Assembly (NCBI GenBank): GCA_021848555.1
Contig: JAJZUN010000173.1
Location: forward strand, 1-6,404
DNA: 6,404 nt
DNA from: Pseudomonadota bacterium
GTDB taxonomy: Bacteria > Pseudomonadota > Gammaproteobacteria > Burkholderiales > SG8-39
Reading direction: 5' to 3'
Shown here piece after piece: positions 1 to 5,696 of the stretch. The notes under the pieces are model-generated. The model had not been told where the DNA came from. It did no database searches and saw nothing but the letters and a program-made list of their open reading frames with translations. How positions within the stretch are numbered: the stretch's first letter is position 1; every line of letters begins with the position of its first letter. A program made the translations under genes and the position numbers.

Positions 1-516
1 CTCGCCGCTGCCGAGGCCGGCGAAGGGCTCGTCCAGCAGCAGCAGCGCCGGTTTCGCCGCCAGCGCCCGCGCGATCTCCAGCCGCCGCTGATCGCCATAG
101 GACAGCGTCTCGACCGCAAATTGTTCCTTTCCGGCGAGGCCCACCTGCTCGAGCAGGGCGTGCGCGTGCGCATCCAGCTCCGTACCGCCGCCGCCCGCGC
201 CCAGCCCGCCGACTATCACGTTCTCGAACACCGTCATGCCCACGAACGGACGGCACAACTGGAAAGTGCGCGAGATGCCCAGGCCGGCGATGCGGTAGGG
301 CGCGAGCCCGCGCAGATTGCGGCCCTTGAACACGACGCTGCCGCTGTCGTAGGGAATGAACCCGGTGAGCAGATTGTACAGCGTGGTTTTGCCGGCCCCG
401 TTGGGTCCGAGGATGCCGACGATCTCGCCGGGCTCGATCGCAAACGAGACGTCCTTGACCGCCTGCAGGCCGCCGAAGTGCTTGCTCAGGCCGGAGACCT
501 CGAGCAGTGCGCTCAT
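1..516 (-). CDS. livG: LIV-type ABC transporter ATPase LivG (3' end cut by window edge)
   Basis: Cytoplasmic ATPase of a branched-chain amino acid-type (HAAT) importer; with a partner ATPase (LivF) it powers the LivH/LivM permease. The first 172 residues are visible, of roughly 250 to 260 usual for the family. Walker A is GPNGAGKTT (residues 37-45), the Q-loop is TFQ with Q86, the signature is LSYGDQ (138-143), and Walker B is LLLLDEP (158-164). The D-loop then reads AGLGSGE where AGLNPxE is common. The switch histidine and C-terminal tail lie outside the window. The ATG at 516-514 overlaps the livM stop in an ATGA, and GTGAGG (522-527) lies 5 bases upstream, which supports this start. The long insertion after Walker A and the R-T-F-Q context favour LivG over LivF. 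The transported substrate cannot be told from an ATPase. Confidence 0.95.
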   Translation of the reverse strand, partial: MSALLEVSGLSKHFGGLQAVKDVSFAIEPGEIVGILGPNGAGKTTLYNLLTGFIPYDSGSVVFKGRNLRGLAPYRIAGLGISRTFQLCRPFVGMTVFENVIVGGLGAGGGGTELDAHAHALLEQVGLAGKEQFAVETLSYGDQRRLEIARALAAKPALLLLDEPFAGLGSGE

Positions 517-1448
517 TGCGGCCTCACTAGCCTGGCTTTCACGCGGCGCCAGGTCGGCGCGATCAGGCCGTTGGGCAGGAAGAACAGGATCAGGATCAGG
601 GTGCAGCTATAGATCATCAGGCGCCATTCGCCGAAGTTGCGCAGCAATTCCGTCAGCAGCACCAGCAGGATCGCGCCGCCGACCGGGCCGTAGATGCTGG
701 CCATGCCGCCGACATAGACCATGGTGATGATGGTGATCGAGGTGACCACGGCGAACAGTTGCGGGCTGACCTGCAGCTGGTAATGGGCATACAGCGCGCC
801 GCCGGCGCCGGCGAAGGCCGCGCTGATCACCAGCGAGGCGATCTTGTAGAAGGTAACGTTGATGCCCGCGGCCTGGCAGGTGGCTTCGTCGCCGCGGATC
901 GCGCGCAGGATCAGGCCCCAGTGCGAGCGCGCCAGAGCCAGCAAGAGTGCTGTCACCAGCACCAGCGCGGCCAGGGCGAAATAGTAGAAGCCAAGCTGGG
1001 AGCGGATCAGCGGCTCGATGCCGTTGATGCCTTCCTCGCCGCCGGTCTGCTCCCAGAAGATCAGCATCAGCCGCTGCATGATGACCGCGCTGGAGAGCAT
1101 GGCCAGCGCGAAGTAGGGACCTTTGAGCCGCAGCGTCGGGAAGCCTACGACCACGGCGAACAGCATCGCCATCACCATGGCGGCGGGCAGACTCCACCAG
1201 CCGCCGAAACCGAAACTGGTATTGAGGAAGCCGGCGGTGTAGGCGCCGACGCCGATGAACAGGCTGTGCCCGAAATTCTCGCGTCCGGTTAGGCCGGACA
1301 TGAAGTCCCAGCTCACCGCCCAGATGCCGTAGATCACGCTGACCGTGAGCACGCCGATCAGGTAGTTGCCGCCGAAGATCAGGGGCAGCACCGCCATGAA
1401 AGCGATAAAGCCCAGGGCGCCGGCGTAGTCTATGCGTTTGTCGAACAT
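513..1448 (-). CDS. livM: LIV-type ABC transporter permease LivM
   Basis: Inner-membrane permease subunit (BPD_transp_2 family) that pairs with LivH to form the channel. It has 311 residues and is almost wholly hydrophobic, with likely membrane segments near 10-27, 30-50, 60-78, 86-105, 112-130, 153-173, 202-222, 232-262 and 277-297. Family marks are FGHSLFIGVGAY (59-70), LKGPYFALAMLS (108-119), the TGGEEGI loop (135-141), the ATPase-coupling loop around RAIRGDEATCQAAGIN (182-197), SAAFAGAGGALYA (209-221) and the C-terminal FFLPNGLI (289-296). The ATG at 1448 was chosen because it follows the livH stop by 2 bases and gives the normal length. The open frame extends upstream to 1670, but that part overlaps livH and is charged and non-hydrophobic. 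No good Shine-Dalgarno sequence is visible, so translation is probably coupled to livH. The 3' end overlaps livG by 4 bases. Confidence 0.95.
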   Translation of the reverse strand: MFDKRIDYAGALGFIAFMAVLPLIFGGNYLIGVLTVSVIYGIWAVSWDFMSGLTGRENFGHSLFIGVGAYTAGFLNTSFGFGGWWSLPAAMVMAMLFAVVVGFPTLRLKGPYFALAMLSSAVIMQRLMLIFWEQTGGEEGINGIEPLIRSQLGFYYFALAALVLVTALLLALARSHWGLILRAIRGDEATCQAAGINVTFYKIASLVISAAFAGAGGALYAHYQLQVSPQLFAVVTSITIITMVYVGGMASIYGPVGGAILLVLLTELLRNFGEWRLMIYSCTLILILFFLPNGLIAPTWRRVKARLVRPQ

Positions 1449-1450
1449 GA

Positions 1451-2305
1451 TCAGAACGCCGCACGCTTGCCGAACATGCCCGCCGGACGAAACACCAGCA
1501 TCAGCAGGGTCGCCAGCACGGAAACGATCTCGGTCCACGAGCTCGAGATCAGATAGCCGACGATGGTCTCGGCGTAGCCCAGCATCAGCGCCGCAAGTAT
1601 GCTCCCCGGGATCGAGCCCAGGCCGCCGACGATCACGATCGCGAACGCCTTGACGATGGGCAGCAGCCACATCGTCGGCTGCACCGTGAGAAACGGGCCG
1701 GCGAGCACGCCGGCAGCCGCCGCCAAGGCCGCGGAGATGCCCATGACGATGGAGAAGATGCGGTCGCTGGGTATGCCCATGTAGTTGGCCGCCTCGGGGT
1801 CCTGCGATACGGCCAGGATCGCCGATCCGAGCCGGGTGCGCTGGATGAAAATCCAGAGCAGGGCGATCAGGGTGACGCTGGCGCCCAGCGCGAGCAGCCG
1901 CTGTCCGCCGACGTCGACGCCGCCGATGGTGAATTTCGTCTCGACGAACGCCGGCACATTGCGGTATTCGGAACCGAAAGTGAGGAACAGCGCCTGTTCC
2001 GCCACCAGCGCGACCGCGAGCGTGATCATCAGCACCGCGAGCTGCGAGCGGCGCATCGGCCGCACCAGCACCTTTTCGACGAATATGCCGAACAACGCGA
2101 CCGCGGCCATCGACAGCAGCGCCGCGGGGAGCAGCGGCAGCTTGAGCTGCGAAGTGAAAAAATAGGCGCCGTACGCGCCCAGCGCATAGAACGTCCCGTG
2201 CGCAAGATTCAGAATCCGGGCGACGCCGAAAATCAGCGTGAACCCGACCGCAAGCATGGCGTAAATGGCGCTGCTCACCGCGCCGTGGATCAGGATTTCG
2301 AGCAC
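1451..2305 (-). CDS. livH: LIV-type ABC transporter permease LivH
   Basis: Second inner-membrane permease of the importer, 284 residues. Family marks: the N-terminal helix MLAVGFTLIFGVARILNLAHG (17-37) with NLAHGTFYALGAY (33-45), VLVRPMRRSQ (79-88), the cytoplasmic ATPase-coupling loop LGSAILAVSQDPEAANYMGI (159-178), VIVGGLGSIPGS (224-235) and FRPAGMFGKR (272-281). Likely membrane segments lie near 5-28, 37-52, 58-78, 89-110, 137-155, 183-205, 218-250 and 258-272. The start is a GTG at 2305. A run of five G (2311-2315) five bases upstream may act as ribosome binding site, and no earlier ATG fits the family N-terminus. livH follows livK after 72 bases holding a strong hairpin and precedes livM by 2 bases. 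The GTG start and G-only binding site suggest weaker translation than livK. Confidence 0.95.
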   Translation of the reverse strand: MLEILIHGAVSSAIYAMLAVGFTLIFGVARILNLAHGTFYALGAYGAYFFTSQLKLPLLPAALLSMAAVALFGIFVEKVLVRPMRRSQLAVLMITLAVALVAEQALFLTFGSEYRNVPAFVETKFTIGGVDVGGQRLLALGASVTLIALLWIFIQRTRLGSAILAVSQDPEAANYMGIPSDRIFSIVMGISAALAAAAGVLAGPFLTVQPTMWLLPIVKAFAIVIVGGLGSIPGSILAALMLGYAETIVGYLISSSWTEIVSVLATLLMLVFRPAGMFGKRAAF

Positions 2306-2332
2306 CGCGACCCCCGTTTGAGGTTGGACGTC

Positions 2333-2358
2333 ATCCGCGGCGGGCGGCCGCCGCGGAT
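2333..2358 (-). promoter_or_regulatory. Perfect 11-bp intercistronic hairpin between livK and livH
   Basis: Bases 2333-2343 (atccgcggcgg) are the exact reverse complement of 2348-2358 (ccgccgcggat), separated by a 4-base loop. The stem is 9 of 11 G/C. On the livK-livH transcript (minus strand) it begins 19 bases after the livK stop and ends 27 bases before the livH GTG. No T tract follows on that strand, so it is not a classical intrinsic terminator. By analogy with other binding-protein operons (malE-malF, hisJ-hisQ), such hairpins protect the upstream message from 3' exonucleases or cut down read-through, leaving more binding protein than permease. That role is inferred. Confidence 0.6.
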
Positions 2359-2377
2359 TGCTGGAACGAGGGAATCG

Positions 2378-3595
2378 CTACTTTTTGATCCAGGCCGGCG
2401 TGATGTAGGCCTTGGTGCGCTGCGCCTTGGGGTAAATTACTTCGCGCGCGCACTTGTCCTGCCATTGCACGAACAGGAAGTTCGGCCCTTTGCCGCCGGG
2501 CTTGACGTCGTGCATCTCGTCGAACTCGATGGTGCCCGGAATGCCGACATAGCTGGTCTTCTCGAGTTCCTTGATCACGGCGTTGGTCTCGGTGGTCTTG
2601 GCGCGTCGGACGGCATCCGCATAAATGTAAACCGAGTCATTGGCGCCGAAGGCGGTGTAGACCGGCGAGCGGTTGGTGCGCTTCTTGAATTCGTCGAAAA
2701 AAGGAATCGTCTTCGGCGTGAGCGGCGCGCGCACGGCGAAATTCGCGGCAATTTCGCCTATCGACTTGCCGCCGACGCGGTCGCAGAAGTCGCCGTCCAT
2801 GCCCTTGACGTCAATGCCGCCGTAGGGAATCGGAAAACGCGCGTCGTGCCACTGCTTGGCGAAAATGTCGCTCGAGGCATGCGACAGGATCACCACCAGG
2901 TATTGCGCGCCCGAGTCCTTGATCTTGGCCAGCAGCGGCGAAAAGTCCGAGGTCTGCGTGTCGAAGAATTCGGTCAGGCGCACGTCGGCACCGGCTTCGA
3001 TGGCGCCTTTCTTCAATACCGGCACCAGGTCCTGCACCCACTTCGCGCTTTCGCCGACGATGGCGATCTTGCTGATGCCGAGCTCGCCCTTGAGGAAGCC
3101 GGAGATGAAACCCGTGACCTGCTTTGCCTGGTTGCCGGCGTGGATCGGGCCGACGCGGAAGATGTACTTGTAGTTGTCGTAATCCTGCTTCACCTTGGCG
3201 GTGATCGACGGCGAGGCCGCGCCGACGCCGAGATAGATGGTCTTGGCCGCGGAGATGTGCGGCAGTTGCGCCAGCGTGACGCCGCTGGTGTAGCCGCCGA
3301 TCAGCACATCGGCTTTTTCGTCGGCGGTGAGTTTCTTGATCGCGCTGATGCCGGTTTCAGGGTTCTCGGTCTCGTCGGCGACGACCATTTCGAGTTTGCG
3401 CCCGAGCACGCCGCCTTTGGCGTTGATGTCGTCGATCGCCATCTGGATCGAGTCCTGGGTGTCGCGGCCGACCTGAAGCTGCATCGACGTGGGCACGCCG
3501 ATCCGGATCGGCTTGGTTTGCGCTGTTGCGCCCGTCGCGGTCACGGCGGCCGCTACGCAGACTGCAGAGAAGAATACACCGAGTGGTTTGAGCAT
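2378..3595 (-). CDS. livK: Periplasmic LIV-type substrate-binding protein (Peripla_BP_6), LivK-like
   Basis: Periplasmic type I solute-binding protein that delivers ligand to LivH/LivM. It has 405 residues, longer than E. coli LivJ/LivK (about 368). Residues 1-25 form a Sec signal peptide: MLKP, a hydrophobic core, and an ATA-Q site that predicts cleavage after A25. There is no lipobox, so it should be soluble. Family marks are IRIGVPTS (30-37), the MAIDDINAKGGVLGRKLEMV stretch (52-71), VLIGGYTSG (97-105) and FRVGP (146-150), with a second lobe from about 150 (IAIVGES, 177-183; TAFGANDSVYIYADAV, 314-329). The mature protein has two cysteines, C271 and C382. The usual PLTG ligand-loop motif is replaced by PTSMQLQVG, so amino acid specificity should not be assumed. 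Distant homologues bind amides, urea or aromatic acids. The ATG at 3595 has an excellent Shine-Dalgarno sequence. The symbol reflects role, not proven specificity. Confidence 0.9.
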   Translation of the reverse strand: MLKPLGVFFSAVCVAAAVTATGATAQTKPIRIGVPTSMQLQVGRDTQDSIQMAIDDINAKGGVLGRKLEMVVADETENPETGISAIKKLTADEKADVLIGGYTSGVTLAQLPHISAAKTIYLGVGAASPSITAKVKQDYDNYKYIFRVGPIHAGNQAKQVTGFISGFLKGELGISKIAIVGESAKWVQDLVPVLKKGAIEAGADVRLTEFFDTQTSDFSPLLAKIKDSGAQYLVVILSHASSDIFAKQWHDARFPIPYGGIDVKGMDGDFCDRVGGKSIGEIAANFAVRAPLTPKTIPFFDEFKKRTNRSPVYTAFGANDSVYIYADAVRRAKTTETNAVIKELEKTSYVGIPGTIEFDEMHDVKPGGKGPNFLFVQWQDKCAREVIYPKAQRTKAYITPAWIKK

Positions 3596-3599
3596 GATG

Positions 3600-3607
3600 C
3601 CTCCTTT
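3600..3607 (-). promoter_or_regulatory. Strong Shine-Dalgarno of livK
   Basis: On the minus strand this reads AAAGGAGG, four bases before the ATG at 3595-3593. It is the best ribosome binding site in the window, and it fixes the livK start. livH (five G before a GTG), livM (none visible) and livG (GTGAGG) have weaker ones, in line with a need for excess binding protein. Confidence 0.85.
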
Positions 3608-3701
3608 GGATTATTCGTGTCTGACGCGTAACCTTTCCTGTCGGCCGTCTTTGCGGTCTTTTTCATCGGCCCGGCGCTGCGAGCGGGGGCTTTGAGTGCG
3701 C

Positions 3702-3713
3702 GCTAATTTAGCA
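3702..3713 (-). promoter_or_regulatory. Candidate extended -10 of livK with overlapping palindrome
   Basis: In the 155-base gap between the CoA-transferase stop and livK, the minus strand reads TGCTAAATT, resembling an extended -10 (TGnTATAAT; the hexamer matches 4 of 6). I found no good -35 at 16 to 18 bases. The same bases form a perfect 11-bp palindrome, GCTAA-A-TTAGC (3702-3712), in an otherwise GC-rich stretch, so a regulator bound there would block the -10. Transcription from here would give a livK leader of about 100 bases. The rest of the gap (3596-3750) holds the livK ribosome binding site and an imperfect GC hairpin at 3669-3690, which lacks a T run on the minus strand. Confidence 0.25.
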
Positions 3714-3750
3714 TGAATCCGTAAGCGATGGCGTGGGCGGCGGGTCATGG

Positions 3751-4974
3751 CTACTCCGGAATCTCGACCACCCGCTGCGCCAGCAGCGCCGCTATGCGTG
3801 CGGCGTCGTAGCCGAGTCCGGCGAGGACCTCGTGGGTGTGCTGTCCCACGCGATACGGCGCTTCTCCGCCGGGCGCGACCGGCTTGCGGTCGACGTGAAA
3901 CGGCAGCGCCGTCACGCGTATGTGCCCGCGGCCCTGATGCGGAATCTCCGGAAACGCCGAGCGCGCCGCCAGCTGCGGCAGTTCGATCACCTCTTCGGGC
4001 GTCAGCATGGGCACCGCCGGTATGCGCGCGGCAGCGAGCGTTTCGACTGCTTCTTCCACGCTGTCGAAGTGGTCCAGCCGCTCGCGCAGGATCTCGACCA
4101 GCGCCGGCCAGTTCGCGCGGCGCGCCATGACCGTGGCAAAGCGCGGGTCGGTTTCGAGTTCGGGGCGGCCGACCAGGGCCACCAGGCGGGACCACAGGTG
4201 TGGCGCGCCGGCGCTTTGCATCGCCAGGAAGCGCTCGCCTATGGGGTGCACGATCATGCCTATGCGCGGCTCGCGCAGCACTGCGCCGCCGTTCAGCAGC
4301 GAGCCGTAGGTAAGGTCGTCCGCCGCGATCAGGCACTCCAACATGGACACGTCCAGATATGCCCCGCGCCCGTTGCGGCCGCGCCGCAGCAGCGCGGCGC
4401 AGATGGCACCGAAAGCGTGAGCGCCGGCAAGCACGTCGGCCGTCTGCAGGTAGGACACGCGCGGTGGTGCGCCGCCGCCGCGGTCGAGATCCATCATGCC
4501 GGAGATGGCGTTGATCAGGTGCGCATACGCCTGCATCGATTTCATCGGGCCGGTCTGGCCGAAGCCCGAAATGGAGCAGTAGACGAGGTCGGGGCGCAGC
4601 GCGAGCAGCGTGGCGGCGTCCAGGCCGTAGCGTGCCATCACGCCGGGGGAGAAATTTTCCACGACCACATCGGCGGAGCGCACCAGATCGAGCACGATGT
4701 CGCGCGCCTGAGGATGAGCCAGATCGATCGCGATGCTCTGTTTGCCTGCGTTCAGGCGCGCGAAGTAGCTGCTTTGATCCGTGCGCCCGGGGTCGAGCTG
4801 GAGCACGGTATAGCGGATTTCATCGCCTTCGCCGGGACGCTCGATCTTGATCACGCGCGCGCCCAGGTCCGCGAGCATGCGCGTTGCGTACGGCCCGGCG
4901 AGCACGCGGGTGAAGTCGACGACGGTGAGGCCGGCGAGCAAGGGTTCGTCTGGGCTGGCAGCGGTTAGGGTCAT
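3751..4974 (-). CDS. CaiB/BaiF family (class III) CoA-transferase
   Basis: Cytoplasmic enzyme expected to move CoA from one acyl-CoA to a free carboxylic acid. It has 407 residues, the full family length. N-terminal Rossmann part: LAGLTVVDFTRVLAGPYATR (13-32), LGARVIKIERPGEGD (37-51), LNAGKQSIAIDL (74-85) and VVVENFSPGVMARYGL (103-118). SISGFGQTGP (134-143) precedes the catalytic loop, and the aspartate in QTADVLAG (177-184), D180, matches the acyl-aspartyl nucleophile of the family (D169 in formyl-CoA transferase). The C-terminal part has IPAVPMLTPEEV (318-329) and GQHTHEVLAGLGYD (377-390), both typical. The ATG at 4974 is the only start before an in-frame stop upstream; it has no clear Shine-Dalgarno. 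The substrate cannot be assigned because the family covers carnitine, bile acids, formate, succinate, mesaconate and others. Its place upstream of the importer suggests activation of an imported acid, which is an inference. Confidence 0.92.
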   Translation of the reverse strand: MTLTAASPDEPLLAGLTVVDFTRVLAGPYATRMLADLGARVIKIERPGEGDEIRYTVLQLDPGRTDQSSYFARLNAGKQSIAIDLAHPQARDIVLDLVRSADVVVENFSPGVMARYGLDAATLLALRPDLVYCSISGFGQTGPMKSMQAYAHLINAISGMMDLDRGGGAPPRVSYLQTADVLAGAHAFGAICAALLRRGRNGRGAYLDVSMLECLIAADDLTYGSLLNGGAVLREPRIGMIVHPIGERFLAMQSAGAPHLWSRLVALVGRPELETDPRFATVMARRANWPALVEILRERLDHFDSVEEAVETLAAARIPAVPMLTPEEVIELPQLAARSAFPEIPHQGRGHIRVTALPFHVDRKPVAPGGEAPYRVGQHTHEVLAGLGYDAARIAALLAQRVVEIPE

Positions 4975-5096
4975 GGAAGATGTGGGCGAACATCGCCGTT
5001 GGAAGAATTAAGGCCGCACAGCTTACCGCATTGCCCGGGGGCGGCGCCAGCGGCAATCGGTGCCGCCAGCGGCTGCCGCACGGGTAAAATGCGCCG
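4975..5096. promoter_or_regulatory. Divergent intergenic region with tandem and inverted repeats
   Basis: These 122 bases separate the start codons of the CoA-transferase (minus) and the phosphatase (plus), so promoters for both should lie here or start just inside. Visible structure: a direct repeat gccagcggc at 5046-5054 and 5065-5073, exactly 19 bases apart (about two helical turns), and an inverted repeat ATTGCC/GGCAAT at 5030-5035 and 5052-5057. I see no convincing -10/-35 pair for the CoA-transferase. TTAATT at 5005-5010 on the minus strand is only a weak match. A regulatory role for the repeats is inferred; GC-rich DNA produces such matches by chance fairly often. Confidence 0.35.
5085..5090 (+). 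promoter_or_regulatory. Candidate -10 box giving a leaderless phosphatase mRNA
   Basis: TAAAAT matches the TATAAT consensus at 5 of 6 positions and stands out as A/T in a GC-rich stretch. It ends six bases before the ATG at 5097, so a start point 6 to 7 bases downstream would put +1 on or next to the A of ATG. No Shine-Dalgarno sequence lies between, which fits a leaderless message. No recognisable -35 is present at 16 to 18 bases upstream, which weakens the call. Confidence 0.45.
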
Positions 5097-5585
5097 ATGA
5101 AACCGCAAGCCATCCTGTTCTGCTGCACCGGCAACATCTGCCGCTCGCCGACCGCGGAAGCCGTGTTCGCGAAAAAAGTCGCGGATGCGGGCCTGTCCGA
5201 TCGCATCCGGGTCGATTCCGCCGGCACGCACGGCTATCACGTGGGCGAAGCGCCTGATCCGCGCTCGCAGCGCGCCGCCCGGGCGCGCGGCTACGATCTT
5301 TCGGCGCTGCGCGCACGCCGCTTCGAAAGCGATGATTTTGACCGCTTCGATCTGGTGCTCGCGATGGATGCCGACAACCACGCGTTCCTCGCGCGGCTGT
5401 GCCCGCCGTCCCACAACCACAAGCTGAAGCTGACGATGGAATACGCGCGCCGCCATGCCGAGCGCGAGGTACCGGATCCCTATGGCGGCGGGCCGGATGG
5501 GTTCGACGTGGTGCTGGAAATGCTGGAAGATGCGATCGCGGGGCTGCTGCTGACCCTGACAGGGGGAAACCCCATCAAGCGCTGA
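5097..5585 (+). CDS. Low-molecular-weight protein-tyrosine phosphatase
   Basis: Cytoplasmic enzyme that hydrolyses phosphotyrosine through a cysteinyl-phosphate intermediate. It has 162 residues, normal for the family. The P-loop CTGNICRS (10-17) gives nucleophile C10 and phosphate-binding R16. The general acid is D127 in VPDPYGGG (125-132), a one-tyrosine form of the DPYY motif. DSAGTHGYHVGEAPDPRS (40-57) is the family's conserved second block. C15 sits at the spacing of the second P-loop cysteine that forms a protective disulfide in mammalian LMW-PTP (C12/C17), and C9 is adjacent to the nucleophile. In bacteria such enzymes act with tyrosine kinases in capsule control (Wzb/Wzc) or on arginine phosphate (YwlE). 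No kinase or polysaccharide gene is in the window, so the partner is unknown. The gene stands alone, divergent from the CoA-transferase and convergent with the RNase E-like gene. No Shine-Dalgarno is visible. Confidence 0.95.
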   Translation: MKPQAILFCCTGNICRSPTAEAVFAKKVADAGLSDRIRVDSAGTHGYHVGEAPDPRSQRAARARGYDLSALRARRFESDDFDRFDLVLAMDADNHAFLARLCPPSHNHKLKLTMEYARRHAEREVPDPYGGGPDGFDVVLEMLEDAIAGLLLTLTGGNPIKR

Positions 5586-5600
5586 GCCTTGGCCGGCCCA

Positions 5601-5641
5601 AAAGCAAACGCCCCGCCCCCGTAGGGGAAGGGCGCGGCTTT
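5601..5641. terminator. Bidirectional intrinsic terminator between convergent genes
   Basis: A nested hairpin: AAAGC (5601-5605) pairs with GCTTT (5637-5641), CGCCC (5609-5613) with GGGCG (5630-5634), and CCCC (5617-5620) with GGGG (5624-5627) around a GTA loop. On the plus strand it starts 15 bases after the phosphatase stop and runs into a T-rich stretch (ctttctatct). On the minus strand it lies about 55 bases after the RNase E-like stop and ends in GCTTTTGGG. The A and T flanks on both sides fit termination in both directions. The internal loops make it less than perfect. Confidence 0.7.
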
Positions 5642-5696
5642 CTATCTGTCCCGGCCTATTGCAGCAGGGGCACTGCGCGAGCAAAGCTCAGGCGTG

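Noticed and set aside
1449..1670. N-terminal extension of livM up to 1670
   Set aside because: The extra 74 residues overlap livH, are charged and lack membrane character. The ATG at 1448 gives a normal LivM N-terminus and tight coupling to livH.
2198..3631. 477-codon open frame on the plus strand
   Set aside because: It is antisense to all of livK and part of livH. Its product is rich in Arg, Asp, Gly and Ala with no family motif, the usual mirror frame of a GC-rich gene, whereas livK has a signal peptide, family motifs and a perfect ribosome binding site.
3669..3690. GC hairpin as terminator of the CoA-transferase gene
   Set aside because: The stem is short and asymmetric (GCCC/GGGC with inner CGCT/AGCG), and on the minus strand it is followed by A residues, not T. 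Termination there is not supported.
3733..4968. 411-codon open frame on the plus strand
   Set aside because: It mirrors the CoA-transferase almost end to end and has no recognisable motifs. The minus-strand frame has a full set of CaiB/BaiF motifs including the catalytic aspartate.
4971..5684. 237-codon open frame on the minus strand across the phosphatase
   Set aside because: It is antisense to a phosphatase with intact catalytic motifs. Its product looks like a shadow translation and it crosses both the divergent region and the terminator.
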